This document shows, piece by piece, positions 1 to 6,860 of a DNA stretch of 16,275 nt (within the stretch, counting starts at the first letter, position 1; the number at the start of each line of letters is the position of its first letter). Origin of the DNA: CAYTRP01 sp964625145 (GTDB lineage Bacteria > Sumerlaeota > Sumerlaeia > SLMS01 > JAHLLQ01); contig CAZVAQ010000081.1 in assembly GCA_964625145.1 (NCBI GenBank), positions 1-16,275 of the forward strand. The letters run 5' to 3'. The notes beneath the pieces were generated by a model. The model made no database searches. It was not told where the DNA came from and was given only the letters and a program-made list of their open reading frames with translations. Position numbers and translations under genes: made by a program.

Positions 1-1508
1 CCGGGGAAGTAGGTTCCGCGATCCCACTTGGTGAAGTAGGTCTGCACATAGCGGTCGTCGTCGCCCCAAATGGTCCGGAGCATGGAGGGCCATGGCTTTG
101 TGATGGCGAGCAAACCGCTGCCGACGGGGACTTCCTGGCCGTCCTCGCTGAGGACCTTTGTCTCGATACCCGGGAGCGGATAGCCGGCGGAGCCGGGCTT
201 GCTGGTGTGCACACCCGGCAGGGTGGTGATCATGATGGCTCCGGTTTCGGTCTGCCACCATGTGTCGACGATGGGGCACTTTCCGTGGCCGATGTTCTCG
301 TGATACCACATCCACGCTTCGGGGTTGATGGGCTCGCCGACAGAGCCGAGAAGACGCAGGCTCGACAGGTCATGCTTCGCGGGTTCCTGACGTCCCCACT
401 TCATGAACGCGCGGATGGCGGTCGGTGCCGTGTAGAAGATGCTGACGCGATGGCGTGCGATGATGTCCCAGAAGCGGTCGTTCTCGGGGTAGTTCGGCGC
501 ACCCTCGTAGACAAGCACCGTAGCACCGCACTGGAGGGGGCCGTAGACGATGTAGCTGTGGCCGGTGACCCAGCCGACGTCGGCACTACACCAATAGATG
601 TCCTCGTCCTTCATGTCGAAGACGTACTTGGTGGTCATGGAGGTGCCGACGCTGTAGCCGCCGGTGGTATGGACGATGCCCTTGGGTTTACCCGTGGTTC
701 CGGAAGTATAAAGGATATAGAGAGGGTCCTCCGAATCCATGTGGACGGCGGGACAATCGGCGGAGGCCTTCTCCATGAGGCGGTGGTACCAGTGGTCGCG
801 CCCTTCCTGGATGCGGCAGGGGAATGGCTCGCCATGGGGGCGCTTGACGACGACGACGCTCTCGATGGTGGCACAGCGGGCCAGAGCCTTGTCCGCTTCG
901 TTCTTCAGCGCCACGACATTGCCGCGTCGCCAGCCGCCGTCGGCCGTGATCAGAAGCTTTGCCTCCGCGTCATTGATACGATCCGACAGCGAGTCCGGCG
1001 AGAACCCGCCGAAGACCACGCTGTGGATGGCGCCGATGCGGGCGCAGGCGAGCATGGCCACGACGGCTTCGACCATCATCGGCATGTAGATGGCGACACG
1101 GTCGCCCTTGCCGACATTGAGTGACTTCAGGCAGTTGGCAAACTTGCACACTTCCGTGTGGAGCTGCTGGTACGTTAGCGTGCGTTGTTCAAAGTTTTCG
1201 CCTTCCCAGATGATGGCGGCCTTGTTCCGGCGCGGGCCCTTCAGGTGACGATCCAGGCAGTTGTGGGCCAGGTTGAGTTGGCCGCCATCGAACCACCGCG
1301 CCCTAGGAGGGTTCCAGTTCAGAACCTTGTTCCAAGGGCGGAACCACTCCAGCTCGTTCGCCTGCTCCGCCCAGAAGCCCTCGAAGTCGGCCGCAGCCTT
1401 CTCGTACAGCGAGTTATCATTCACGACGGCCTTGGCGGCAAAGGCCGGTGGGGGCGGAAACTGACGTTCTTCGTGGAGGAGATCATCAAAGACTACCGCG
1501 TCGGTCAT
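1..1508 (-). CDS. acs: Acetyl-CoA synthetase (AMP-forming), 3' end outside window
   Basis: This enzyme activates acetate with ATP to acetyl-AMP and then transfers the acetyl group to CoA, in the cytoplasm. About 502 N-terminal codons are present, against roughly 650 in the family. The ATG at 1508 follows GGAAAGG about ten bases upstream. Translation on the minus strand gives the N-terminal ACS segment (LYEKAAADFEGFWAEQA), the family signature IGAIHSVVFGGFSPDSL, the ATP-binding P-loop YILYTSGTTGKPKG near residue 265, and the adenylate-forming motif DTWWQTETGAIM. Also present is the run PSMLRTIWGDDDRY that precedes the domain hinge. The C-terminal domain with the acetylatable catalytic lysine lies beyond base 1. 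The WWQTETG context and the family-specific N-terminus favour acetyl- over medium-chain acyl-CoA synthetases, although propionyl-CoA synthetase cannot be fully excluded. The reading frame shows no disruption. It is divergent from the heat-shock gene at 1856. Confidence 0.96.
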   Translation of the reverse strand, partial: MTDAVVFDDLLHEERQFPPPPAFAAKAVVNDNSLYEKAAADFEGFWAEQANELEWFRPWNKVLNWNPPRARWFDGGQLNLAHNCLDRHLKGPRRNKAAIIWEGENFEQRTLTYQQLHTEVCKFANCLKSLNVGKGDRVAIYMPMMVEAVVAMLACARIGAIHSVVFGGFSPDSLSDRINDAEAKLLITADGGWRRGNVVALKNEADKALARCATIESVVVVKRPHGEPFPCRIQEGRDHWYHRLMEKASADCPAVHMDSEDPLYILYTSGTTGKPKGIVHTTGGYSVGTSMTTKYVFDMKDEDIYWCSADVGWVTGHSYIVYGPLQCGATVLVYEGAPNYPENDRFWDIIARHRVSIFYTAPTAIRAFMKWGRQEPAKHDLSSLRLLGSVGEPINPEAWMWYHENIGHGKCPIVDTWWQTETGAIMITTLPGVHTSKPGSAGYPLPGIETKVLSEDGQEVPVGSGLLAITKPWPSMLRTIWGDDDRYVQTYFTKWDRGTYFP

Positions 1509-1855
1509 GATTGGGGGCCTTTCCATACCGGGTGAGAATATCACAGCATGTTAGCCATGGGGAATCGATTCAAGGAATGGCGGTTGGGGGAATCAAGCCT
1601 TTCATTGTCCATTGGCCAACGGTCCAATGAAGACGGGCCTTATCCATGCCAATCCTGCCTCCGATGCGGGTGCGACGCCCCGTCACACGCCCACGGGGGC
1701 GCGCCGCATTTTGGCACCGGTTCTTTCGCCGGCGATGCGGACATCTGGCTGATCTGACAGGCCGATCCGGCCGATCACCGGTGGCAAAGCTGTTGCATTC
1801 AATGGATGCAGGATCTTGCGACTCCCGAGTCGCAACACCGAAAGGAGGCAACGCC
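1509..1855. other. Divergent intergenic region between acs and the small heat-shock gene
   Basis: These 347 bases separate two divergently transcribed genes and should hold both promoters. I see no credible gene in them. Visible structures are an imperfectly nested pair of inverted repeats (TTCATTG at 1601-1607 with CAATGAA at 1625-1631; CATTGG at 1610-1615 with CCAATG at 1624-1629), a direct repeat GGCCGATC at 1760-1767 and 1769-1776, an inverted pair TGCAT (1794-1798) / ATGCA (1806-1810), and the perfect palindrome at 1816-1835 listed separately. No convincing -35/-10 pair was found for either direction. AGGAGG at 1843-1848 is the ribosome binding site of the plus-strand gene. Confidence 0.6.
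1816..1835. promoter_or_regulatory. Perfect 20-bp palindrome upstream of the Hsp20 gene, possible heat-shock operator
   Basis: Seen: TTGCGACTC and its exact reverse complement GAGTCGCAA are separated by only CC, eight bases before the AGGAGG ribosome binding site of the small heat-shock gene. Known: the HrcA operator CIRCE is TTAGCACTC-N9-GAGTGCTAA, and the arms here resemble its half-sites (TT....ACTC / GAGT....AA), but the spacer is 2 rather than 9. Inference: this could be the operator of a heat-shock or stress repressor. Alternatively it could form an RNA hairpin (8-bp stem, loop CCCG) in the 5' leader that affects translation. Its position next to a chaperone gene makes a regulatory role likely, but the regulator is unknown. 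Confidence 0.5.
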
Positions 1856-2647
1856 ATGAAGCGCATCTGGTTGGTAATGTTCACAGGCGCCTTGCTGTTG
1901 GGCGGGGTGGCAGTCTCTCCCGCCCAACCGGGCAATCCGGCCGATCCGATGGAGCGGGCGATCGGGCATTTGGAGAAGGCCCGCGCCGCCCTGACCGAGC
2001 TGGAGGTACGGAACAATCCACAGGTCCAGCAGGCCTACGACGAATTGACGAAGGCTCTGGAGGCAGCCCGCGAAGCGCGCGCATCGGCACCGCCCACATC
2101 GACATGGGGAAGAGATACTTTGTCCCCACCCAACCCGTTTGGCCATGGGTTTCTCGGCGATCCGTTTCAGGCTCGCATGGGAAGCTTGGCCGAGGACATG
2201 AGGCGGATGCGCGAGGAGATGGACGATTTGATGCGGCGCAGCTTCGCGGAGATGGGCCCGCCGTCGGCATTTGCTCCGAGGATGTTCTCCGGTGCGCCGA
2301 TGAACATGGCCGGCATGGTCGTGGACATGGATATCAAGGAAGAGGGTGACCGCTACGTTGTGACCATCGATTTGCCGGGAGTCGGCAAGGACGACATCAA
2401 GATCGAGGCGCGGGAGAATCACCTCCAGATTTCCGGATCGCGGGAAGAAGCGGTCGAGGAATCCAACGAGAGGGAGGGCTTCATCCGTCGCGAGCGGCGA
2501 GTTGGAACCTTCTCACGCACGGTTCCCCTGCCGGGACCCATTGACCCGGGAAAGATGGAAGCGACTCACGAAAACGGCGTGCTGAAAATCACGGCTCCAA
2601 AGAAGAAGGCGAAGGAAGAGGAATCACGGATCGTGATTGTGAAGTAG
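1856..2647 (+). CDS. Exported small heat-shock protein (Hsp20 / alpha-crystallin family)
   Basis: This is a 263-residue ATP-independent holdase chaperone that should bind unfolding proteins. The start is the ATG at 1856, because AGGAGG lies 7 bases before it. It directly opens a signal peptide: MKR, then a hydrophobic stretch (residues 5-20), then a probable signal peptidase site after SPA (residues 21-23), followed by QPG. Residues 30-75 form a charged helical segment with coiled-coil character, and residues 80-150 are rich in Pro, Met and Gly. The alpha-crystallin domain spans about 154-248 (VVDMDIKEEGDRYVVTIDLP ... EATHENGVLKITAPK) with the conserved GVL at 241-243. The last residues RIVIVK contain the I-x-I motif (259-261) that mediates oligomer assembly in this family. 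Most bacterial Hsp20 proteins are cytosolic, so a periplasmic or extracellular location is unusual. It is monocistronic and ends before the terminator at 2731-2765. Confidence 0.92.
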   Translation: MKRIWLVMFTGALLLGGVAVSPAQPGNPADPMERAIGHLEKARAALTELEVRNNPQVQQAYDELTKALEAAREARASAPPTSTWGRDTLSPPNPFGHGFLGDPFQARMGSLAEDMRRMREEMDDLMRRSFAEMGPPSAFAPRMFSGAPMNMAGMVVDMDIKEEGDRYVVTIDLPGVGKDDIKIEARENHLQISGSREEAVEESNEREGFIRRERRVGTFSRTVPLPGPIDPGKMEATHENGVLKITAPKKKAKEEESRIVIVK

Positions 2648-2730
2648 GTGCCGCACGACGGTACAGCCTGATGCGTCTGCGATTAGGTGCGATGCAAGTG
2701 GCCGAGTTGGGCCACACGCGATGATGACAA

Positions 2731-2765
2731 AAGAAACCCGGCACGTTGGCTGTGCCGGGTTTCTT
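2731..2765. terminator. Bidirectional Rho-independent terminator
   Basis: A perfect 14-bp inverted repeat (2731-2744 and 2752-2765) with a 7-base loop GTTGGCT. The stem core is CCCGGCAC/GTGCCGGG. The arms begin AAGAAA and end TTTCTT, so each strand gives a GC-rich stem followed by a short U-rich tract. It lies between the converging heat-shock gene (end 2647) and phosphatase gene (end 2807) and should terminate both. A second small hairpin, GTGGCC-GAGTTG-GGCCAC, lies at 2698-2715 on the heat-shock gene side. Confidence 0.88.
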
Positions 2766-2806
2766 CCAGATGCAACGAACAGGTGTGATCAACAAGGGCG
2801 CGTCGT

Positions 2807-3544
2807 TTACTTCTTCGCGGTCTTCTTGGGTGCGGGTTTCTTGGCTGCAGGCTTCTTGGCGCTGGCCTTCTTGGCGGGCGCCTTGCCATCTTCGGTCTTC
2901 TTGGCTTTCGGAGCAGCCTTCTTGGCCGGGGACTTCTTGGCGGCCTTTGCGGCAGCCGGCTTGGCCTCGGCCTCGGGAGGAGGAGCCGCGGCTGCCTTCT
3001 CCTTCTTGGGAGGAGTGGGCGGGGTGTAGACTTCGTGCTTCAGTTCCTGGTCGAGTGGCGCGTGGATGCAATCCATGAGGGAAAGCTTGTCGATGGCGAG
3101 TTTGATCTCGCGGAAGACGCGCTTGTAGACCTCCAGCGTGGCCCCCATGGGGTCGCTGATCTGGTAGTTCTTCAGGTCGCTCTTGGCGTATTCCTTCAGG
3201 AGGAAGGTCTTGTTGCGGGCGTCATCGGCCAGGCGTAGGGCGAACTGCACGTGGAAGGGGGTCATGCCCAGCACGAGGTCGGCCTTGCGGATCATCTCCG
3301 GTGTCAGCGGTGCGCTGCGGTGCTTGCGGATGTCAATGCCGGCACTGTCCATGACCTGAACGGCTTCCGGGGTGGGAAGAAGGCCGGGGATGGTCATGAC
3401 ACCAGCGGTTCGAACCTCCACGGTGGTGATGCCGTTCTCCTCCAGATACTGCTGGAGCAGACCTTGGGCCATGGGGCTGCGGCAGGTGTTACCTGTGCAG
3501 ACGAAAACGATGGTGCGCTTCTTTTTGCGCTTCGCGAGAAGCAT
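2807..3544 (-). CDS. Low-molecular-weight protein phosphatase, arginine-phosphatase-like, with histone H1-like tail
   Basis: A 245-residue cytoplasmic phosphatase. Residues 11-165 form a complete low-molecular-weight phosphatase domain: the P-loop VCTGNTCRSP has the nucleophile Cys16 and the phosphate-binding Arg22, and Asp131 in ISDPMG is the general acid. Known: in the YwlE family the residue four after the catalytic Cys is Thr and gives specificity for phospho-arginine, while tyrosine phosphatases have Ile or similar there. Here it is Thr20, and other YwlE-like features are present (AGV, LVLGMT, FLLKEYA). The prediction is therefore protein-arginine phosphatase. Residues 174-245 are an added Lys/Ala/Pro tail with repeated AKK/PAKK units, like histone H1 or AlgP C-termini. 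A basic KRKKKR stretch also lies at the N-terminus. GGAGGA lies just 5' of the ATG (tight spacing). It is the last gene of the minus-strand cluster, 69 bases after the permease gene. Confidence 0.9.
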   Translation of the reverse strand: MLLAKRKKKRTIVFVCTGNTCRSPMAQGLLQQYLEENGITTVEVRTAGVMTIPGLLPTPEAVQVMDSAGIDIRKHRSAPLTPEMIRKADLVLGMTPFHVQFALRLADDARNKTFLLKEYAKSDLKNYQISDPMGATLEVYKRVFREIKLAIDKLSLMDCIHAPLDQELKHEVYTPPTPPKKEKAAAAPPPEAEAKPAAAKAAKKSPAKKAAPKAKKTEDGKAPAKKASAKKPAAKKPAPKKTAKK

Positions 3545-3613
3545 TCATTCCTCCACGGGACGGGCCTGGGCGCTCTTGTTTCGCTGGCCGCCCGGCATTC
3601 TTCGTCGGGCCGT

Positions 3614-4729
3614 CTAGCGACCCGTTCTCAACATCAGGACTACACCAGCAACGGCAAAGATGACATTTGGCAACCAGGTCGAGATGGCCGGCGGCAGGAC
3701 AACGCCTGCGCGGGCGACATTTTGGAAGCCGAAAAAGACCGCATAGTAGGCGATCACCCACAGGAGACCGCCCCCCAGCCCACCGATGACCCCCTGAGCC
3801 CGGGGGCGCATCACATGGGCACAAACAACCAAGGCAATGATACAGGCTCCGAGCGGGAGGGCAAGCTTGGCGTGCAGCCTGGCGGTCAACTCGCTGACCT
3901 CCTTGCCCTGGGCCTTGAGGATCGAGATGTAATCCCGCAGGGCCAGAAAGCCCATGTACTCGGGCTTGTGGCGCTCGCCGAGGAAGGACTTCAGGCGGGA
4001 CTCCATGGGATAGGGCAGTTCGACGTCGCGGATGGACTCCCATTGGCGATGAGAGGTGACATTGCCCTGCTTGTCGAAGGTGGCAAACATCACGTCGTCA
4101 AAGCGCCAGATCTCCGCATTGGGGTCGTCGATGTAGCCGGATGATGCTTCCAGACGCCACGCCGGCAGGCGCGTCTCCGGATCGAACTCCACCACGTGCG
4201 GGTTGAGCATGCGCATCGAAGCGGCGTCGTAGGAGCCGATGACGTAGAACCGATCGGCGGTGCCCTTCTGGAAGATTTGGTCGTCGCGGGCGAAATCCGA
4301 CGGGTCTTCGCCCTTGAAGTAAACCTGGTCGATGAACTTGGCGTGGCGCTCGCCGACGCCGACGACCCATTCGGTCAGGGCGAGCGAGCAACATCCGACG
4401 AGTACCGACGCGACAAGAAATGGAACCGACAGGCGGGCGGGGCTGATGCCGCCGGATAGCCAGGCGAGGATCTCGTTCTGGCGCGCCTTGCGGGTGACGA
4501 CCCAAAGGATCGCCGCGGAGACGGCGACCGCGGCCAAGTCGACCAGGATGCCCGGCAATTCGCATAGCATGAGGACGAGCCCCCAGTAGAAGCCGTTCTC
4601 AGTCTCGCCAAACATCTGGGTGTAGTAGGAGAGGATGGTGTCCACCATGTGCACAATGGACAGCAGAAGCACCAGCACAAGGAACGCGCGGAAGAAATCC
4701 GAGAGGAATTCCCTATCCAGGAGTTTCAT
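3614..4729 (-). CDS. LptF/LptG-family lipopolysaccharide export permease
   Basis: A 371-residue inner-membrane protein of the YjgP/YjgQ family. In the LptBFGC machine this subunit helps extract lipopolysaccharide and pass it to the periplasmic bridge. Seen: TM1 at about residues 12-35, one or two TM segments at 47-78, then the conserved cytoplasmic coupling region TRKARQNEILAWLSGGISPARL, TM3 at about 95-118, a long periplasmic beta-rich domain (about 120-275), and three C-terminal TM segments beginning at LALPLGACIIALVV. This is the standard family architecture and length. I chose the ATG at 4729 (MKLLDREF), where the family typically begins. A GTG at 4771 would add 14 residues without hydrophobic character. 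The ribosome binding site is weak. Only one of the usual LptF/LptG pair is in the window, and I cannot say which it is. The neighbouring upstream gene is rplI, 83 bases away. Confidence 0.88.
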   Translation of the reverse strand: MKLLDREFLSDFFRAFLVLVLLLSIVHMVDTILSYYTQMFGETENGFYWGLVLMLCELPGILVDLAAVAVSAAILWVVTRKARQNEILAWLSGGISPARLSVPFLVASVLVGCCSLALTEWVVGVGERHAKFIDQVYFKGEDPSDFARDDQIFQKGTADRFYVIGSYDAASMRMLNPHVVEFDPETRLPAWRLEASSGYIDDPNAEIWRFDDVMFATFDKQGNVTSHRQWESIRDVELPYPMESRLKSFLGERHKPEYMGFLALRDYISILKAQGKEVSELTARLHAKLALPLGACIIALVVCAHVMRPRAQGVIGGLGGGLLWVIAYYAVFFGFQNVARAGVVLPPAISTWLPNVIFAVAGVVLMLRTGR

Positions 4730-4776
4730 GTGCAGTGAGGTGATTCCTTGTGTGACGTACGGTCCTCCCACAGGCT

Positions 4777-4800
4777 CCGCCCCACCGCGAGGTGGGGCGG
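4777..4800 (-). other. Strong hairpin between rplI and the permease gene
   Basis: A perfect 10-bp inverted repeat CCGCCCCACC / GGTGGGGCGG around a 4-base loop (TCGC in the minus-strand transcript) lies 12 bases after the rplI stop codon. It is very GC-rich, but neither strand shows a U-run after it, so it is not a canonical terminator. It may attenuate or process the transcript so that ribosomal proteins are made in excess over the membrane protein. No candidate promoter for the downstream gene was evident. Confidence 0.5.
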
Positions 4801-4812
4801 TCGGCCAGAGGA

Positions 4813-5400
4813 TCAGTCTTCTTCGCGGGGAGTGTCGGCCTCGGAGGCTTCCACTTCGGCGGACTCGCTGGCTGCTTCGGCCTTGGCGGCATCAGCGGCA
4901 GCCTTTGCGGCGCGAGCCTCCTCCTCGGCTTCCAGAGCTTCACGCTCTTCGGGGCGCAGGGCGCGCTCGACCTTGACGGTCACGTCGCCGTAGACCTCGG
5001 GGTAGAGGCGAATGCGAATCTTGAAACTGCCCAGGTGCTTGATGGGCTCGCCGATTTCAATCTTGCGGCGGTCGACCTGATGGCCCTTGGCGGCCAAGGC
5101 GGCGGCAATGTCACCCGTGGTGACCGAGCCAAAGAGCTGGCCGCGGTCATTGGCGCGAAGTTCGAAGGTGAGCTCGATGCCATCGATGCCCGCCTTCTGG
5201 CTCTCGGCCTCGGCACGCTCGTGGGCGACCTGAGCTTCGATCTTCTTGCGACGGCTCTCCATCAGCGCCAGGTTGGCGCGAGTGGCTTCCTTTGCAAAGC
5301 CGCGGGCTCCGAGGAAATTCCGGAAGTAGCCGGGCTTGACGTCGACGATTTCCCCGGCCTGGCCGAGGTTATCCACAGAACGGAAAAGGATGACTTTCAT
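4813..5400 (-). CDS. rplI: Ribosomal protein bL9 with acidic C-terminal extension
   Basis: A component of the large ribosomal subunit that binds 23S rRNA near the L1 stalk and helps maintain reading frame. The 195-residue product begins with the classic N-terminal domain (MKVILFRSVDNLGQAGEIVD, then VKPGYFRNFLGARGFA). It continues with the long connecting helix (about 41-75) and the C-terminal RNA-binding domain up to about residue 148. Typical L9 ends there. This one adds about 47 residues rich in Ala and Glu, ending in TPREED. It starts 20 bases after the rpsR stop in the conserved rpsF-ssb-rpsR-rplI order, so it is part of that operon. The TGA stop matters for the recoding question at 14725: TGA acts as a normal terminator here. 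Confidence 0.96.
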   Translation of the reverse strand: MKVILFRSVDNLGQAGEIVDVKPGYFRNFLGARGFAKEATRANLALMESRRKKIEAQVAHERAEAESQKAGIDGIELTFELRANDRGQLFGSVTTGDIAAALAAKGHQVDRRKIEIGEPIKHLGSFKIRIRLYPEVYGDVTVKVERALRPEEREALEAEEEARAAKAAADAAKAEAASESAEVEASEADTPREED

Positions 5401-5420
5401 CAGTCAGTTGACTCCCAGGG

Positions 5421-5795
5421 TCACTTGTTCGCTACGTACGGCAGCAGGGCAAGGTGGCGCGCGCGCTTGATGGCGGTGGTCAGCAGGCGCTGGAAGTGCG
5501 CCGAGGTGCCGGTCATGCGGCGGGGAAGGATCTTGCCGCGGTCAGAAACGAAACGCTCGAGGGTCTTCACGTCCTTGTGGTCGATGTACTCGGCCTTGAT
5601 GAGCGTGAAGTAGCATACCTTGCGGCGTGGGAAGCGGCGGCGGCGCTGGTCGCCACCGCGGTCTCCACCGCGATCGCCGCGGGGGCCTCCGCGATCACCA
5701 CCGCGATCACTGCGGGGGGCTCCCCCTTCGCGCGATCCGCCCTCGCGGGGCGTGTACTCGCGGCGGGGTGCTTGCTCGCTGGATGTATCACTCAT
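5421..5795 (-). CDS. rpsR: Ribosomal protein bS18 with RGG-rich N-terminal extension
   Basis: A small-subunit protein that pairs with bS6 on the 16S rRNA platform. Residues about 56-124 are a complete S18 core (RRKVCYFTLIKAEYIDHKD ... LERFVSDRGKILPRRMTG ... IKRARHLALLPYV). Residues 1-55 are an added tail: an acidic start, then repeated RGGDRGG/PRG units, then RRRRFPRR. Normal S18 is about 75-90 residues long, so the tail is large. The start at 5795 is supported by AGGAG nine bases upstream. Downstream in-frame starts would remove the tail, but none is obvious. The RGG coding region is internally repetitive at DNA level (about 5640-5745). It sits between ssb (53 bases upstream) and rplI. Confidence 0.95.
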   Translation of the reverse strand: MSDTSSEQAPRREYTPREGGSREGGAPRSDRGGDRGGPRGDRGGDRGGDQRRRRFPRRKVCYFTLIKAEYIDHKDVKTLERFVSDRGKILPRRMTGTSAHFQRLLTTAIKRARHLALLPYVANK

Positions 5796-5848
5796 GGATG
5801 AATCTCCTGCACAATGGCTTCAAGTAAAGTTGGTTAAATCGAGTGGAA

Positions 5849-6328
5849 TCAGAAGGGTAGATCGTCTTCGGTTGGGCCGTCGCCATAGTTTCCGGAATCG
5901 CCATAGTCATCGAAGCCGGAGTTGGAGGGAGCGGCGCTGGTTGCCTGACTGCGTGGCGGGGCACCGCCGCCGGACTGGCGCGGGGCCGCTCCGGACCCGT
6001 CGTTGCGGGGACCGAATTGGACACGGTCGGCGACGATCGAGATCTTCGAGCGGTTCTCGCCGGTTTGTGTCTGGTACTGGTCCAGCTTCAAGCGCCCTTC
6101 GACGAGGATCATGCTCCCCTTCCGCAAGTACTGGGAGCAAAGTTCGGCCGTGCGTCCCCATGCCTCGACGTCGATGAAGAGCGTCTCTTCCTTCTTCTCG
6201 CCTTGGCCGGTCGTAAAGCGCCGGTTGGATGCGAGGCCCATCTTGCAGACTTGGGAACCCGTGGTCAGATGACGCACCTCTGGGTCACGCGTCAAATTGC
6301 CGATGAGAAGGACTTTGTTCAATTCCAT
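5849..6328 (-). CDS. ssb: Single-stranded DNA-binding protein
   Basis: Binds and protects single-stranded DNA in replication, recombination and repair, and recruits partner enzymes through its C-terminal tip. The 159-residue product has the bacterial SSB OB-fold over residues 1-108. Signature segments are NKVLLIGNLTRDPEVRHL, then FIDVEAWGRTAELCSQYLRKG, then VEGRLKLDQYQTQTGENRSK. A Gly/Pro/Ser-rich linker follows. The acidic tip TEDDLPF is the expected partner-binding peptide. The ATG at 6328 has only a weak ribosome binding site (GGACGG), and coupling to rpsF 30 bases upstream is likely. It is central in the rpsF-ssb-rpsR-rplI order found in many bacteria. Confidence 0.97.
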   Translation of the reverse strand: MELNKVLLIGNLTRDPEVRHLTTGSQVCKMGLASNRRFTTGQGEKKEETLFIDVEAWGRTAELCSQYLRKGSMILVEGRLKLDQYQTQTGENRSKISIVADRVQFGPRNDGSGAAPRQSGGGAPPRSQATSAAPSNSGFDDYGDSGNYGDGPTEDDLPF

Positions 6329-6358
6329 GGGCGGGAGCCGTCCGTCGATGGGATGGGA

Positions 6359-6829
6359 TCAGGCTTCGGCTTCTGCTGGTGCAGGGGCCGCGGCCGGGGC
6401 CGCAGCAGGTGCTTCGGTGCGGGCGGGGGCATCGCCACCGCGGTAGCCGCCTTCGCGAGGCGGGCGGCGCGGGCCGCCGCGAAAACCTTGCAGGCGGGCC
6501 AGCTCCTCGGGAGAAAGCGGGTTCCCCTTCGACTTGCCGACGACGGCGGTCGTGATCAGGAACCGCAGCACGTTCTCGCTGATGCGAAGGGCGCGGTTCA
6601 GCTCGGGGAGCACCTGGTTGTTGGTTTCGGTCGTGAAGTTGATGATGGCGTAGTAGCCATCACGGCGCTTGTTGATGGGATAGGCCAGACGGCGCTTTCC
6701 CCAGACCTCTCGCGGGAGCACGGTGCCCCCGTTGCGCGCGATGAGTTCCTCAAGGGAAGTCAGTTGCGCGGTCTGCTCTTCTTCGGTGGCGTCGGTCGCC
6801 AAAACGATGACTGCTTCGTACTGAGGCAC
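6359..6829 (-). CDS. rpsF: Ribosomal protein bS6 with low-complexity C-terminal tail
   Basis: Small-subunit protein that forms a heterodimer with bS18. The core spans residues 1-100 (PQYEAVIVLATDATEEEQ ... WGKRRLAYPINKRRDGYYAI ... LNRALRISENVLRFLI). I place the start at the GTG at 6829, which begins PQYEAVIVL exactly where S6 proteins normally begin, with GGGAGGA at 6841-6847 eleven bases upstream. A much earlier in-frame start at 6922 would add 31 residues unlike S6 and would run through the hairpins of the leader. The C-terminus (about 116-156) carries an Arg/Gly segment and then an Ala/Pro/Glu-rich end. It is the first gene of the six-gene minus-strand cluster. Confidence 0.94.
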   Translation of the reverse strand: MPQYEAVIVLATDATEEEQTAQLTSLEELIARNGGTVLPREVWGKRRLAYPINKRRDGYYAIINFTTETNNQVLPELNRALRISENVLRFLITTAVVGKSKGNPLSPEELARLQGFRGGPRRPPREGGYRGGDAPARTEAPAAAPAAAPAPAEAEA

Positions 6830-6860
6830 GATCAGGAGTGTCCTCCCTGTGGACGTTAGG

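Noticed and set aside
207..1124. A 305-codon open frame on the plus strand.
   Set aside because: It is antisense to acetyl-CoA synthetase, whose minus-strand translation matches a known family along the whole stretch. The plus frame has no motif and reflects high GC content.
1630..1665. A GG-N10-GC arrangement resembling a sigma-54 promoter for acs (minus strand).
   Set aside because: The -12 side lacks the TTGC core, and no activator-binding site is visible. The dinucleotide spacing alone is weak evidence.
2721..3029. A plus-strand frame encoding a hydrophobic FLAAGFLA-type repeat, which looks like a membrane protein.
   Set aside because: It is the reverse complement of the Lys/Ala codons of the phosphatase tail (AAG/GCC runs read as CTT/GGC), so the hydrophobicity is a shadow. 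It also runs through the terminator.
5640..5745. Short-period repeats that could suggest a CRISPR array or minisatellite.
   Set aside because: The repeats are in frame inside rpsR and encode the RGG tail. There are no spacers of constant length.
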